Shown in pieces: positions 52,101 through 60,271 of a stretch of 64,000 nucleotides of DNA (its first letter is position 1; every line of letters begins with the position of its first letter). The position numbers and the translations under genes were made by a program. The notes below the pieces were generated by a model. That model was not told the origin of the DNA. It saw only the letters and a list, made by a program, of their open reading frames with translations, and ran no database searches. The stretch comes from RBG-13-51-36 sp037444365 (GTDB taxonomy: Bacteria > Chloroflexota > Dehalococcoidia > GIF9 > AB-539-J10), in contig JBBIMO010000002.1 in NCBI GenBank assembly GCA_037444365.1, positions 1 to 64,000 on the forward strand, given 5' to 3'.

Positions 52101-52183
52101 CTGATCGCCTCATAGACGGCATCGGAGCCGGTGGAAACACATCCCGTTCCCTGACAGACAAAGACAGTATGATGGTCTTTCAT
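49103..52183 (-). CDS. NuoF-like NADH-binding subunit fused to GltD-type FAD oxidoreductase
   Basis: I use ATG 52183, just after the upstream stop codon; GTG 52195 is possible. The 1026-residue protein contains: thioredoxin-like [2Fe-2S] domain (1-90; CQGTGCVSTGS, FTGCHGFCEQG); NuoF core with FMN/NADH site GLRGRGGAGFPTALKW and GAFVCGEETALM; [4Fe-4S] site SCGKCVPCRLGTKQM and CSLCGLGQTCPNP; GltD-type Fer4 linker (CQHTCPVGINVPKYI, ICGRICHHPCEGRCRRGEL); FAD motif VAVVGAGPTGLSCAYF; second Rossmann site VAVIGGGNVALDSA; end motif GDFVSGPGMVIEAIAAGRRGA. It can in principle link NADH, FAD and several clusters, so bifurcation-like chemistry is possible but not shown. Partners are the NuoE and FDH-like genes upstream and metV/metF downstream. 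Confidence 0.9.
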   Translation of the reverse strand: MKDHHTVFVCQGTGCVSTGSDAVYEAIREAIRQHRISHAEVDFTGCHGFCEQGPNVVVEPEGVFYTHVQPEDAQQIATSHLRDGKPVERLFYHDPVTGEAVPRYSEINFYRKQQRVILRNCGQINPEKISHYIARGGYRALKKTLLMTPEQVIEEVRKSGLRGRGGAGFPTALKWEFCRRAHGERKYVICNADEGDPGAFMDRSILEADPHAVVEGLTIAGYAIGANEGYIYVRAEYPLAVRRVRTALEQARQMSFLGENILGSGFDFVVHVKEGAGAFVCGEETALMASIESRRGMPRPRPPFPAQSGLNGQPTTINNVKSLASIPIIIDRGADWFSSIGTEKSKGTAVFALTGKIANSGLVEVPMGTSLSAIIFDIGGGIPRGKRFKAVQTGGPSGGCIPARFLDSPVEYETLAQLGSIMGSGGMVVLDETTCMVDVAKYFLSFTQAESCGKCVPCRLGTKQMLEILTRITQGKGREQDMDTLLTIAKTVKECSLCGLGQTCPNPVLTTLAYFRDEYETHIKEKKCPAAVCDALMISPCQHTCPVGINVPKYIAHISAGEYLEAIDTIRERNPFPAICGRICHHPCEGRCRRGELDESVAIRALKRFAADWYFDHVRESPEPEPFPRTHNQKVAVVGAGPTGLSCAYFLAQMGYPVTVFEALPIGGGMLSVAIPDFRLPRDVIDKEIDHVAKRGVEIRYNTPINVNFTVDDIRNSGFQAVFIAAGAQRSQNIGIPGELEDVEGFYYGLRFLRDVKIGKPVKVGRKVAVIGGGNVALDSARTALRLGADEVSIFYRRSREEMPVTEVEYDETLAEGVQVSFLVSPTRIVSNDWKVTGLQCVRMKLGEADAGGRRRPIPISGSEFLAPAETVIAAVGQAPDLSFLPPGSALERTRWERLAVDENRLVTNVPGIFAGGDFVSGPGMVIEAIAAGRRGAIAIDKYLRGDTSRVEMYDLKPSVMSPVTARNVGEEAASAEETWEPQLRPETPHLPLQERKGSFKEIELSFSEEKARQEAKRCLRCDLEK

Positions 52184-52184
52184 T

Positions 52185-52712
52185 CTATCTTTCACCCTCC
52201 CGCTTCCTGAATAGTTGCTCCACCTTCTTAGGGTTCATGTGACCATGGACGTGGTCACTGACGACTATATTGGGGGCTAGGGCACAAACGCCGATGCAGG
52301 CCACAGTTTCCAATGTGTATTCCCAATCAGGGCTGGTCTCCCCCTCTTCTATGCCCAGGTGTTGCTTAACCAATTTCAATATCGTCTTTCCCCCCCGCAC
52401 ATGGCAGGCAGTTCCCCGACACACTCTGACAACCTTTCTGCCGCGTGGCTGCGTATAAAGCTGAGTGTAAAAGCTAATCACTCCCTGCACCTGGCTGGGG
52501 AAAAGCCCCAGGCTTTGGGCGATGAGTGGTATAGACTGAGGCGGTATGTAGCCGAACTTGCCCTGGATCTCCTGCAGCAGCGGTATGAGAGCCCACTTTC
52601 GCTGACTATGCTCAGCAACAAGGGCTCTTATTCGTTCCATGTCGATCTCTCTAGCTATTTCTGCTCCATCCATCTCCGCTGACTCCTTCGCTTCATTGTG
52701 AACAAAGCTCAT
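52185..52712 (-). CDS. NuoE-like [2Fe-2S] (24 kDa) subunit
   Basis: ATG 52712 lies behind GAAGGAG and five bases after the stop of the preceding gene. The 175-residue protein has the thioredoxin-like [2Fe-2S] fold with four Cys: VCRGTACHVRGG and CIGVCALAPNIVV, and the N-terminal helical bundle (ALIPLLQEIQGKFGYIPPQS). It passes electrons between the NuoF flavin site and its partner. A second thioredoxin-like domain of the same type is present at the start of the NuoF-GltD fusion, so this complex has two. Confidence 0.92.
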   Translation of the reverse strand: MSFVHNEAKESAEMDGAEIAREIDMERIRALVAEHSQRKWALIPLLQEIQGKFGYIPPQSIPLIAQSLGLFPSQVQGVISFYTQLYTQPRGRKVVRVCRGTACHVRGGKTILKLVKQHLGIEEGETSPDWEYTLETVACIGVCALAPNIVVSDHVHGHMNPKKVEQLFRKREGER

Positions 52713-52717
52713 CTCCT

Positions 52718-55435
52718 TCAGGCGGTAGGGAGCTTCTCTATCCTCACGCTGCACGCTTTCAGTGACGGTGCTTTTGTGTGACGATCTAGGATAATGTCAA
52801 ATAGCGCATTGACCGGAGTTTCTGGGAATGAAATCGGCATGAAGAGCATGCCTTCGGGCAGTGTATTGGTGATCCTGACCCTCGCCATCACCTTGCCTAC
52901 AGGTGACGTTACGTTGACCATCTCGCTGTTGGTGATGGCAAGCTCTCTGGCATCCGGCTCACAAATCTCCACAAAAGCCTGGGGGCAGAATTTCCTTAAC
53001 CGTGCAGACCGGGAGCTTCTGGAGCCCGTGCCGAAATGATTCAATATCGTCCCGGCGATCAAGGTGAAGGGATAGCCTCTCTTTCCCTCGGCAGGTGGAA
53101 CATACTCAACCGGACAGAAGCGGGAAAAGCCCGCCGGGAACTGGCCGCCATGTATGCGACCGACTCCTCGGTGGCCACTCGGGTCAGCCCCATACAGGCT
53201 CTTTGCTTCTGACTCAATATAACCATTCTCTTCATATGAACTGTAGGCTGGTAGCTGAGAGCAGCTGATTATCTCGTCCATAACTTGCTGGGGAGAGGAA
53301 TATGGCATTGGAGTCCCCATCTTGTCGGCGAGTCGCAGGATAATCTTCCAATCTGGCAGGCTGTCGCCCATAGGGGGGATTGCCGGCTGCACCTTTTGGA
53401 TACTTCCTTCGAAGTTAGTGAATGTCCCCTCCTTTTCAGCGAAGCTTGCGGCTGGCAGGACTACGTGAGCCAATTTGGCCGTCTCGGTGAGGAACATATC
53501 CTGGACCACGAGGAAATCAACGGAAGCTAGAACCCCTTGAATGAAATTCGACTTTGGAAAGCTCAAGACAGGGTTTTCTCCCACGATATACACAGCTTTG
53601 ATCTTTTGTTTCTCTATCTGTTCCATGATCTCCAGAGCCGTCAGCCCGGCTTCAGCCGGCAGACTCACTTTCCAACGTTCCTCGAACTTTTTCCTGGCTT
53701 GGGCATCCACCACGCTCTGATATCCAGGCAGGAATCCGGGCAATGTTCCCATGTCGCAGGCACCTTGCGCGTTGTTTTCTCTTTGCAGGGCATAGATGCC
53801 GCCTCCTCTGCGCCAGATGTTTCCCGTCAGCAACGCCAAATTTGCCAGAGCTTTCACTCCGTCTGTTCCTGTAATGTGCTGTGTGACTCCTGTGCCATAG
53901 ACGATTGCTGCCTGGTTAGCCTTGGCGTACAGTCGAGCGGCGTCACGAATTGCCTCGCCCGGAACACCGGTGACCTTCTCGACGTACTTCAGGCTGTACC
54001 TTTTCAGGCTTCTGTCAAAGGCGTCGAAATTGTCTGTCCTTCTGGTGACGAATTCCTCGTCCAGCAGACTTTCGTCAATAATCACCTTGGCTAAGCCATT
54101 TATCAGAGCCAGATCAGTGCCAACTTTGGGTCTTAACCAGAGATGGGCAAACAAGGAGAGCTTTGTCTGCCGGGGGTCTATCAGCAATAATTTGACGCCA
54201 TGCTGTTTGACAGCACGCTTTATGGCGTAGCCGATGGCGGGGGCTGAGGCATCAGGATCAGCCCCAATGACTAACAGGAGCTCCGATTGCTCTAGATCCC
54301 TGAGACAATCTGTTGTGCCCAAAGAACCCAGCGATGACGCTAAACTGATACGACTGGCACAGTTGTACGAGCGACTGCCATTATCAATATTGTTGGTGCC
54401 CAGGACAGCTCTGGCGAATCTCTGCAAGAGGTAGTTCTCTTCGTTAGTGCACTTGGAAGAGCCTAAGATGGCCAGGCTGTCGGCGCCATATTCATCTTTC
54501 ATCCGCCGGAATTGTGTAGCTACCAGTTGCAGGGCTTCATCCCACGATGATTCCTCGAAACCACCCATGTTCCTGACCAGAGGTTTGAGTAACCTATCCG
54601 GGCTATGGACAAAATCACAGCCATAGCTTCCCCTCACGCAAAGCGTACTTCTATATACCGAGCCTTGCTTGCCTGGCGTGGCTCGCACTACACGTCCATT
54701 CCTAGCTTCCAGGTAGATACTGCAGCCGCAACCACAGAAGGGACAGGTTGTCCGCGCAACACTCTGGGTTGTCCCTCCAAAGATTCTCTCCTTTTCTGTC
54801 AATGCGCCTGTAGGGCAGAGTGCCACGCAAGTTCCACAAAAGGTGCACTCGGAGTTTTCCAGCGGCAGGTTGCCCAGCGTCGCCGGTATGGTCGCAAATC
54901 CCCGTTGAAAGTAATCAATAGCGCCTTCAACAACCAGATCCTGACAGGCCCGAATACATTTGGCGCACAGTATACACTTGCTCAAATCCCGCTCGAGGAA
55001 GGGGTTGACTTCCTCAATGCTGGCCATGTGTGGAATCCTTTGTAGATTCACCAGGCCGATGCTCAGGTCGGCAGCAATCTGTCGTAGCTGACACCGATTA
55101 CCTTTATCGCATACCAGGCAAGAATCAGGATGGCTGGCGAGCATCAACTCGACTACGGTTTTGCGGCGCTCTATGACTCTGGGGGAATGTGTGTTGATTA
55201 CCATTCCCGGCGCTATCGGGGCGACACAGGATGCTAGTAGAGCCCCATTCTGTTCATTCTCTACCAGACAGACGCGGCAGGCCCCGACTGATGCGAGCTG
55301 AGGGTCATGACAGAGAGCGGGAATGTTTATGCCGGATTCCTTTGCCAGTTCCAGAATGGTCATCCCGGGATAGCCACTCACCTCACGCCCATCGAGAGTA
55401 ATGGTTATCGCCTGCAAACCAATATCCTCCTTCAC
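52718..55435 (-). CDS. NuoG/formate-dehydrogenase-like molybdopterin subunit with altered active site
   Basis: The 905-residue protein has an N-terminal [2Fe-2S] ferredoxin (ALCHDPQLASVGACRVCL), a His-ligated [4Fe-4S] site (SHPDSCLVCDKGNRCQL), two [4Fe-4S] motifs (CILCAKCIRACQ; CTFCGTCVALCPTGAL), the MopB [4Fe-4S] site (TTCPFCGCGCSIYL), then the molybdopterin domain. Aligned without gaps to E. coli FdhF from TNNxD to the next VxG, the Sec/Cys140 position is Tyr357, His141 is Asn358, and Arg333 is Gln551 (Arg552 is next to it). So it is probably not a formate dehydrogenase, though the overall family is clear. It could act only as an electron carrier, like NuoG, or on another substrate. Confidence 0.88.
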   Translation of the reverse strand: MKEDIGLQAITITLDGREVSGYPGMTILELAKESGINIPALCHDPQLASVGACRVCLVENEQNGALLASCVAPIAPGMVINTHSPRVIERRKTVVELMLASHPDSCLVCDKGNRCQLRQIAADLSIGLVNLQRIPHMASIEEVNPFLERDLSKCILCAKCIRACQDLVVEGAIDYFQRGFATIPATLGNLPLENSECTFCGTCVALCPTGALTEKERIFGGTTQSVARTTCPFCGCGCSIYLEARNGRVVRATPGKQGSVYRSTLCVRGSYGCDFVHSPDRLLKPLVRNMGGFEESSWDEALQLVATQFRRMKDEYGADSLAILGSSKCTNEENYLLQRFARAVLGTNNIDNGSRSYNCASRISLASSLGSLGTTDCLRDLEQSELLLVIGADPDASAPAIGYAIKRAVKQHGVKLLLIDPRQTKLSLFAHLWLRPKVGTDLALINGLAKVIIDESLLDEEFVTRRTDNFDAFDRSLKRYSLKYVEKVTGVPGEAIRDAARLYAKANQAAIVYGTGVTQHITGTDGVKALANLALLTGNIWRRGGGIYALQRENNAQGACDMGTLPGFLPGYQSVVDAQARKKFEERWKVSLPAEAGLTALEIMEQIEKQKIKAVYIVGENPVLSFPKSNFIQGVLASVDFLVVQDMFLTETAKLAHVVLPAASFAEKEGTFTNFEGSIQKVQPAIPPMGDSLPDWKIILRLADKMGTPMPYSSPQQVMDEIISCSQLPAYSSYEENGYIESEAKSLYGADPSGHRGVGRIHGGQFPAGFSRFCPVEYVPPAEGKRGYPFTLIAGTILNHFGTGSRSSRSARLRKFCPQAFVEICEPDARELAITNSEMVNVTSPVGKVMARVRITNTLPEGMLFMPISFPETPVNALFDIILDRHTKAPSLKACSVRIEKLPTA

Positions 55436-55468
55436 AACTCAGCAGATTGGGGTGGGCTTTCTGAGAGA

Positions 55469-56296
55469 TTACTTGGTTCTGCCTAGGCCTTCCGGCCAGT
55501 TTGCAGACACGTAGGCAAAGGACGGCGGGAAATATCTTCCTTCGCCTACTGTCCTTATGCCGGTCAAGAGATCAGAACTGGCAGCATTCTTGGCGATGAA
55601 GCCGTAAGCCCCAACCTGCTTGGCAACAAACATATTCTCCTCTTCGTCATATTGGGTTAGAATCAGAACTCTGGTGTCGGGGTATTCCGCGGTTATTCGT
55701 TTCGTTGCTTCAAGTCCGCTCATCACCGGCATGACTATGTCCATCACCGTTACATTCGGCCTAAGACGTTGCACCTTATCAATGGCGTCTCTCCCGTCAA
55801 CTGCTTCACCCATTACTTCAATGTCTTTTTGCAGGCTCAGCAGGGCACGAATTCCTTCCCTGACTACAGAGTGGTCGTCTACCACCAGCACCTTGATTCT
55901 TCTAAGTGTCTTGTCCAGGAATTTCTCAGCCCAGGCTACTACCGAAGCTAACTCGACTGGCTTGATTAAGTATTGTTCAGCCTCGAGCTTCAAACCTTCA
56001 TCCATACGCCAGCCCTTGAGCAGATGCTTTTCCGGCGGGGCGTCCACCACGATGAGGGGCACCTGTCTGAAGTCGGGGCTTTGTTTGAACCACTGGTGTA
56101 ACTGGAAGGCATCGCCACGCGGCATTATAGTGCCCAAAATGATCAGGTCAGGTTTTTCCCGGCGCGCTACCTCCTCCGCCTGTGATTTGTTGCCGGCAGC
56201 AAACACCCGCCAATTCTTTGCCACCAATTTGGCTTGCATGTCCGCGACAAAGTCGGGTTCATCATCTACTAGCAGAATTTTGGTACTTCTTTCCAT
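55469..56296 (-). CDS. response regulator with two receiver domains, first one lacking the phospho-acceptor Asp
   Basis: The 275-residue protein is made of two REC domains (about 5-125 and 133-255) and no DNA-binding part. In the second, the acceptor is Asp186 (VTVMDIVMPVMSG) with Lys in FIAKNA. In the first, the acceptor position reads LIILGTIMP with Gly55 in place of Asp, although the acidic pair DDE at 11-13 and the KP of YLIKPVE remain. So domain one probably does not take a phosphate. It lies upstream of the FDH-like gene (33-base gap) and downstream of the NarL-type regulator, so it likely belongs to the same control set. Confidence 0.82.
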   Translation of the reverse strand: MERSTKILLVDDEPDFVADMQAKLVAKNWRVFAAGNKSQAEEVARREKPDLIILGTIMPRGDAFQLHQWFKQSPDFRQVPLIVVDAPPEKHLLKGWRMDEGLKLEAEQYLIKPVELASVVAWAEKFLDKTLRRIKVLVVDDHSVVREGIRALLSLQKDIEVMGEAVDGRDAIDKVQRLRPNVTVMDIVMPVMSGLEATKRITAEYPDTRVLILTQYDEEENMFVAKQVGAYGFIAKNAASSDLLTGIRTVGEGRYFPPSFAYVSANWPEGLGRTK

Positions 56297-56515
56297 CTTT
56301 CACCCCCTTGCCAACTGCTCGTCCTGGCAATCCGTTTGGCCTGCTGTCAACAGTATAGTGCTCGATTTGCTGAAGGACTAGAGGCATTCACCCCAGAAAT
56401 CATGGAAATGTTACTGTAACTTTCCTGGGGTTGATTACCCATTTATGAGGATCGGGCTTGCCATCGGTCTGGTGGGGGGAGCAAACCGTGACAGCGACGC
56501 CGCCAGGCGATAATA

Positions 56516-57169
56516 TCAGACTGCGATAATGCCCTTCTTCAGGGCATATTTGAACAAGTCGAGGCGGTTGTGGATATCCAGTTTCGCCATCAAGTTAGTC
56601 TTGTGTCTTTCCACGGTCTTGGGACTGATGATCAGCATTTTGGCTATCTCGTGAGTAGAGTGGCCTTCCGCCAGGAGTTTCAGTATTTCCCTCTCCCGGT
56701 TGGTAAGTTGCTGGGACGTGTCCTGGCTTCTTCCTACTCTGGCCATCTGACGATAGTCTTCGACTAAGAGTCTGGCTATGGAAGGAGAGAGGAAGGAATC
56801 ACCACGGTACACAGACCGGATCGCAGAGGTAAGTTCTGAGGAGGCTGCCATCTTGCTGATGAAACCACTGGCTCCAGCTTCGATTACGGGCAATACGTAC
56901 TCTCTGTCTTCATATTGAGTCAGTACTATCACCTTTGTCTGCGGGGACTCCTTGTGTATGCGGCGGGTTGATTCCAGTCCGTCCATAAGAGGCATAGCGA
57001 TATCCATAAGCACCACGTCGGGCGCAAGCCTCTTGACCAGCTCCAGCGCCTCCCTGCCGTTGGTGGCTTCGCCCACTGCTTCTATATCGCCGGTAAGAGC
57101 CAGCAAGGCGCAGATACCATCACGCACAATGGCATGATCGTCAGTCACCAGCACTCTTATCTTTCCCAT
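56516..57169 (-). CDS. NarL/FixJ-type response regulator
   Basis: The 217-residue protein has a REC domain with acceptor Asp56 (VVLMDIAMPLMDG), then a LuxR-type helix-turn-helix at about 150-215 (LTNREREILKLLAEGHSTHEIAKMLIISPKTVERHKTNL, quoted by its core STHEIAKML). It would bind DNA when phosphorylated. The start overlaps the end of the histidine kinase gene by 29 bases, so the two form one two-component pair. Likely targets are the nearby redox or hut genes (inferred from position only). Confidence 0.9.
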   Translation of the reverse strand: MGKIRVLVTDDHAIVRDGICALLALTGDIEAVGEATNGREALELVKRLAPDVVLMDIAMPLMDGLESTRRIHKESPQTKVIVLTQYEDREYVLPVIEAGASGFISKMAASSELTSAIRSVYRGDSFLSPSIARLLVEDYRQMARVGRSQDTSQQLTNREREILKLLAEGHSTHEIAKMLIISPKTVERHKTNLMAKLDIHNRLDLFKYALKKGIIAV

Positions 57170-58445
57170 ATCTAAGCTCTTGACCTATTGGAATCCTGGC
57201 CCAAACCGTGGTTCCCGCTCCAATCTTGGACTCGACGCCACTCGTGCCGCCGAGAAAGCCGATCCTCTCTCTCATGCTGAACAACCCACGGCCTCGCCCA
57301 GTTTCCTCTACGTCAGTGAGTCTGGAAACATCAAATCCCTGTCCATCGTCTCGAATAGTCAACGAGAACTCGTCTGGTTGATACGCCAGGACTATGGAGA
57401 CGTTCTTTGCCTGAGAATGCTTGATAATGTTGCCAACGGAACCCTGAATAACGCGAAAGAGAGCAGCTTCCACATCAGGAGGAAAGCGCATTTCAGTCCC
57501 TTTCAGCTCCACTGAAGCGCTAATGTTCAGGGGCTGGAGAGTGTTCTTGACGTGTTGGCGAGCAGCAGCGACTAACCCCAACGTATCCAGGACAGTAGGG
57601 TGGAGGTTGGAAATCACCCTGCTTACCTCCTTGTGTACCTGCACTGTCAGCGCCTGGACTTTCTTTAGTCCAGCGATAAGCTGAGTGTCCGGATTGGCGG
57701 ACTTTGAATAGATTTCTATCAACGCTTCCAGCTGAAGTGCTATGCCGGAAAGCGATTGACTGGTCTCATCGTGTAGCTCACGGGCGATCCTTCGCCGTTC
57801 TTCCTCTTCGGCTACAAGGTTCTGTCGCGCAAGCTTGCGTAGTCTTTCCCGCGCTTTTCTCAGCCGCTCGTAGAGCATTGCCTGCTCAATAGCTGTGCCA
57901 AGCTGGTCTCCAATCGTGTGCAGGAGATGCACATCTTCTTTGGTGAAGCGATGCGGCACATGGCTGGCAACATTCATCACTCCCAGGACGGTATCTTTGG
58001 CTCGCAGGGGGACGCTCACAAACGCCCTTAGACCTTCTGAACCTATCAAGTCAAGCCGGGCGGCAGACGGCTCCGATGAAATGTCCTCCAGCAGCACTGA
58101 CCTGCCGCTTTGGGCTACCTTTCCCGCAATTCCCTCGCCAAGTTTAAGGTGCATCTCTTCAGCATACTTATCAGACAGACCGTGATAAACTCGATAGGAC
58201 AGCATCTGACTCGATTCACTCAGCAGCATTATTCCCCCGACAGTCCCATTCATGATATTGAGCACATTGTCGAGGCCGATTTTGAGAATAGTGTCTAAGT
58301 CCTGCAGACCGCTGATTGCCGCCGAGACTCGACTCAAAGCCACAAGGTCATTGTAGTGTTTCTCAGCCTTGTTGCCTTGATCAGACAGACTCGTGTCAGG
58401 ACTAGCTGAATCGGGGGCTTGATTGACTCCCTTGCCATTTTTCAT
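57141..58445 (-). CDS. GAF-domain sensor histidine kinase (HisKA_3 type)
   Basis: The 434-residue protein has no membrane segment. A GAF domain covers about 45-190, then a coiled coil (LYERLRKARERLRKLARQ), the HisKA_3 dimerisation helix with phospho-His225 in ARELHDETSQSLSGIALQLE, and the ATPase domain with DDGQGFDVS (about 380) and GRGLFSMRERIGFLGG. It is cytoplasmic and would sense a small molecule or redox state by GAF. It is the first gene of the run that leads into the FDH-like/Nuo/Met genes and pairs with the overlapping NarL-type regulator. Confidence 0.9.
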   Translation of the reverse strand: MKNGKGVNQAPDSASPDTSLSDQGNKAEKHYNDLVALSRVSAAISGLQDLDTILKIGLDNVLNIMNGTVGGIMLLSESSQMLSYRVYHGLSDKYAEEMHLKLGEGIAGKVAQSGRSVLLEDISSEPSAARLDLIGSEGLRAFVSVPLRAKDTVLGVMNVASHVPHRFTKEDVHLLHTIGDQLGTAIEQAMLYERLRKARERLRKLARQNLVAEEEERRRIARELHDETSQSLSGIALQLEALIEIYSKSANPDTQLIAGLKKVQALTVQVHKEVSRVISNLHPTVLDTLGLVAAARQHVKNTLQPLNISASVELKGTEMRFPPDVEAALFRVIQGSVGNIIKHSQAKNVSIVLAYQPDEFSLTIRDDGQGFDVSRLTDVEETGRGRGLFSMRERIGFLGGTSGVESKIGAGTTVWARIPIGQELRYGKDKSAGD

Positions 58446-58865
<420 letters not shown>

Positions 58866-58866
58866 G

Positions 58867-58954
58867 CGGAGAGGGTGGGATTCGAACCCACGCTCCGATA
58901 TAATCGGAGACCGCTTTTCGAGAGCGGCACCATAATCCTCTCGGTCACCTCTCC
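58867..58954 (-). tRNA. tRNA-Ser (anticodon CGA)
   Basis: Same acceptor and T-arm as the neighbouring tRNA-Ser(GGA), anticodon loop CTCGAAA, variable arm TCTCCGATTATATCGGAG. One base separates it from the other tRNA-Ser, so the pair is a tandem duplication with different anticodons. Confidence 0.95.
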
Positions 58955-59066
58955 TTGATTTGTAGCCAATTATACCACATGGGGTATCTGTGGCTGGCTG
59001 GTACTTGGCAGGCTTCCTTTCTACCGAGTATAATTGCGCTACTGTGCTTAATTCTAGGAGCTGCTT

Positions 59067-60074
59067 TTGATTTGGGTCCAGTTTGCCCTTTGTCTGGGCG
59101 CAATCTCATTTGCCGGAACAAAGCTAAGTCTCTATGGTGACGCCATCGCCGAAAAGACTGGATTGGGGCGAATATGGATAGGCCTGGTGCTTATCTCTGC
59201 TGTTACCACTATGCCCGAGCTGGTCACTTCAATTAGCTCTGTGGCACTGGTGCGCTCGGCTGATTTGGCTCTGGGCACCGTTCTGGGAAGTTGCCCTTTC
59301 AATCTTTCCATCGTAGCTTTGCTGGATGTTCTCCACCGGGCGACTCCGGTTCTGTCTGTGGCGAGCCGGAGGCATGCCATAACAGCCGGTTGGGGAGCAT
59401 TGCTCATTGCCATCGTTGGCACAGGCATAGTCGCAGGCGACAGGTCTTCTTTCCTCGCCTCAAGCTGGGTGGGCATCCCGAGCATTGCTATTCTCATACT
59501 GTTTTTGCTGGGAATGTGGTGGATATTCCGTCAGGAACGCGGTGAGCAATTGAAGGCTGACCTGGCTCTCGGTCCGCAGTATGAAAACCTGAATGCAAGG
59601 ACAGTGCATCTCAGATTTGCGCTGGCAGCAGCGGTGATAATTGCTGCCGGAATTTGGCTGTCATATATTGGCGATGAAATCAGCCAATCTACCGGTTGGG
59701 GAGGAAGCTTTGTCGGAAATCTGTTTTTGGCGATCACTACCTCGGCGCCGGAGTTAGTGGTGGCTATTAGTGCCGTTCGTATAGGTGCCATAGATTTGAC
59801 AGTGGGCAATATACTGGGCGCCAATATGCTGGATATCGCTGCGATTTTTCCACTTGATCTTGTGGATGGTAGAGGCTCTATTCTCTCCTCGGTTTCCAGA
59901 AGTCATCTTATTGTTGTTTTGGTAGCAGTGCTGATGAGTCTTGTGGTTGCTGTTGGGCTCAGGTTCCGGCAAGAGCGCAAAGGTTTCAGAGTGGTTAGCT
60001 GGTATGCACCCATTCTGGTTGCGCTCTATATTTTCGGCTCCTATGCCTTGTTTAGGTCGGTCACCGGTTTATGA
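59067..60074 (+). CDS. sodium/calcium exchanger-family protein (CaCA)
   Basis: TTG start behind AGGAG. The 335-residue membrane protein has the two inverted repeats of the CaCA family, each about five helices, with alpha-repeat motifs SAVTTMPELVTSISSVAL (near 45) and ITTSAPELVVAISAVRIGAIDLTVGNILGANMLD (near 225). Both keep the PEL core of the usual G-T-S-x-P-E-L signature with shifted flanking residues, so cation specificity is uncertain. Likely a Na+/Ca2+ or related antiporter. Monocistronic, followed by tRNA-Arg. Confidence 0.85.
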   Translation: MIWVQFALCLGAISFAGTKLSLYGDAIAEKTGLGRIWIGLVLISAVTTMPELVTSISSVALVRSADLALGTVLGSCPFNLSIVALLDVLHRATPVLSVASRRHAITAGWGALLIAIVGTGIVAGDRSSFLASSWVGIPSIAILILFLLGMWWIFRQERGEQLKADLALGPQYENLNARTVHLRFALAAAVIIAAGIWLSYIGDEISQSTGWGGSFVGNLFLAITTSAPELVVAISAVRIGAIDLTVGNILGANMLDIAAIFPLDLVDGRGSILSSVSRSHLIVVLVAVLMSLVVAVGLRFRQERKGFRVVSWYAPILVALYIFGSYALFRSVTGL

Positions 60075-60095
60075 TAGACTATCGAAGATTAAGCG

Positions 60096-60167
60096 GCCCC
60101 TGTAGCTCAGAGGATAGAGCACTGGCCTCCGGAGCCAGGTGCAAGGGTTCGAGTCCCTTCAGGGGCG
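60096..60167 (+). tRNA. tRNA-Arg (anticodon CCG)
   Basis: Acceptor GCCCCTG/CAGGGGC, D-arm GCTCAGAGGATAGAGC, anticodon stem CTGGC/GCCAG around CTCCGGA (CCG), T-arm GGGTTCGAGTCCC, discriminator G. CCA is not encoded. Confidence 0.95.
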
Positions 60168-60271
60168 CTTTGCAATTGGGACTGCTTAGTCAGGTAGCGA
60201 CAACAGCGTGCAGAATTGAGTGGGAAACCGAAGTTGAGCAGCTTCTCTTCACGATATGGAGGTTTTGAGTC

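Noticed and set aside
52718..55435. Selenocysteine in the FDH-like subunit
   Set aside because: The codon at the Sec position is TAC (Tyr) and no in-frame TGA occurs there.
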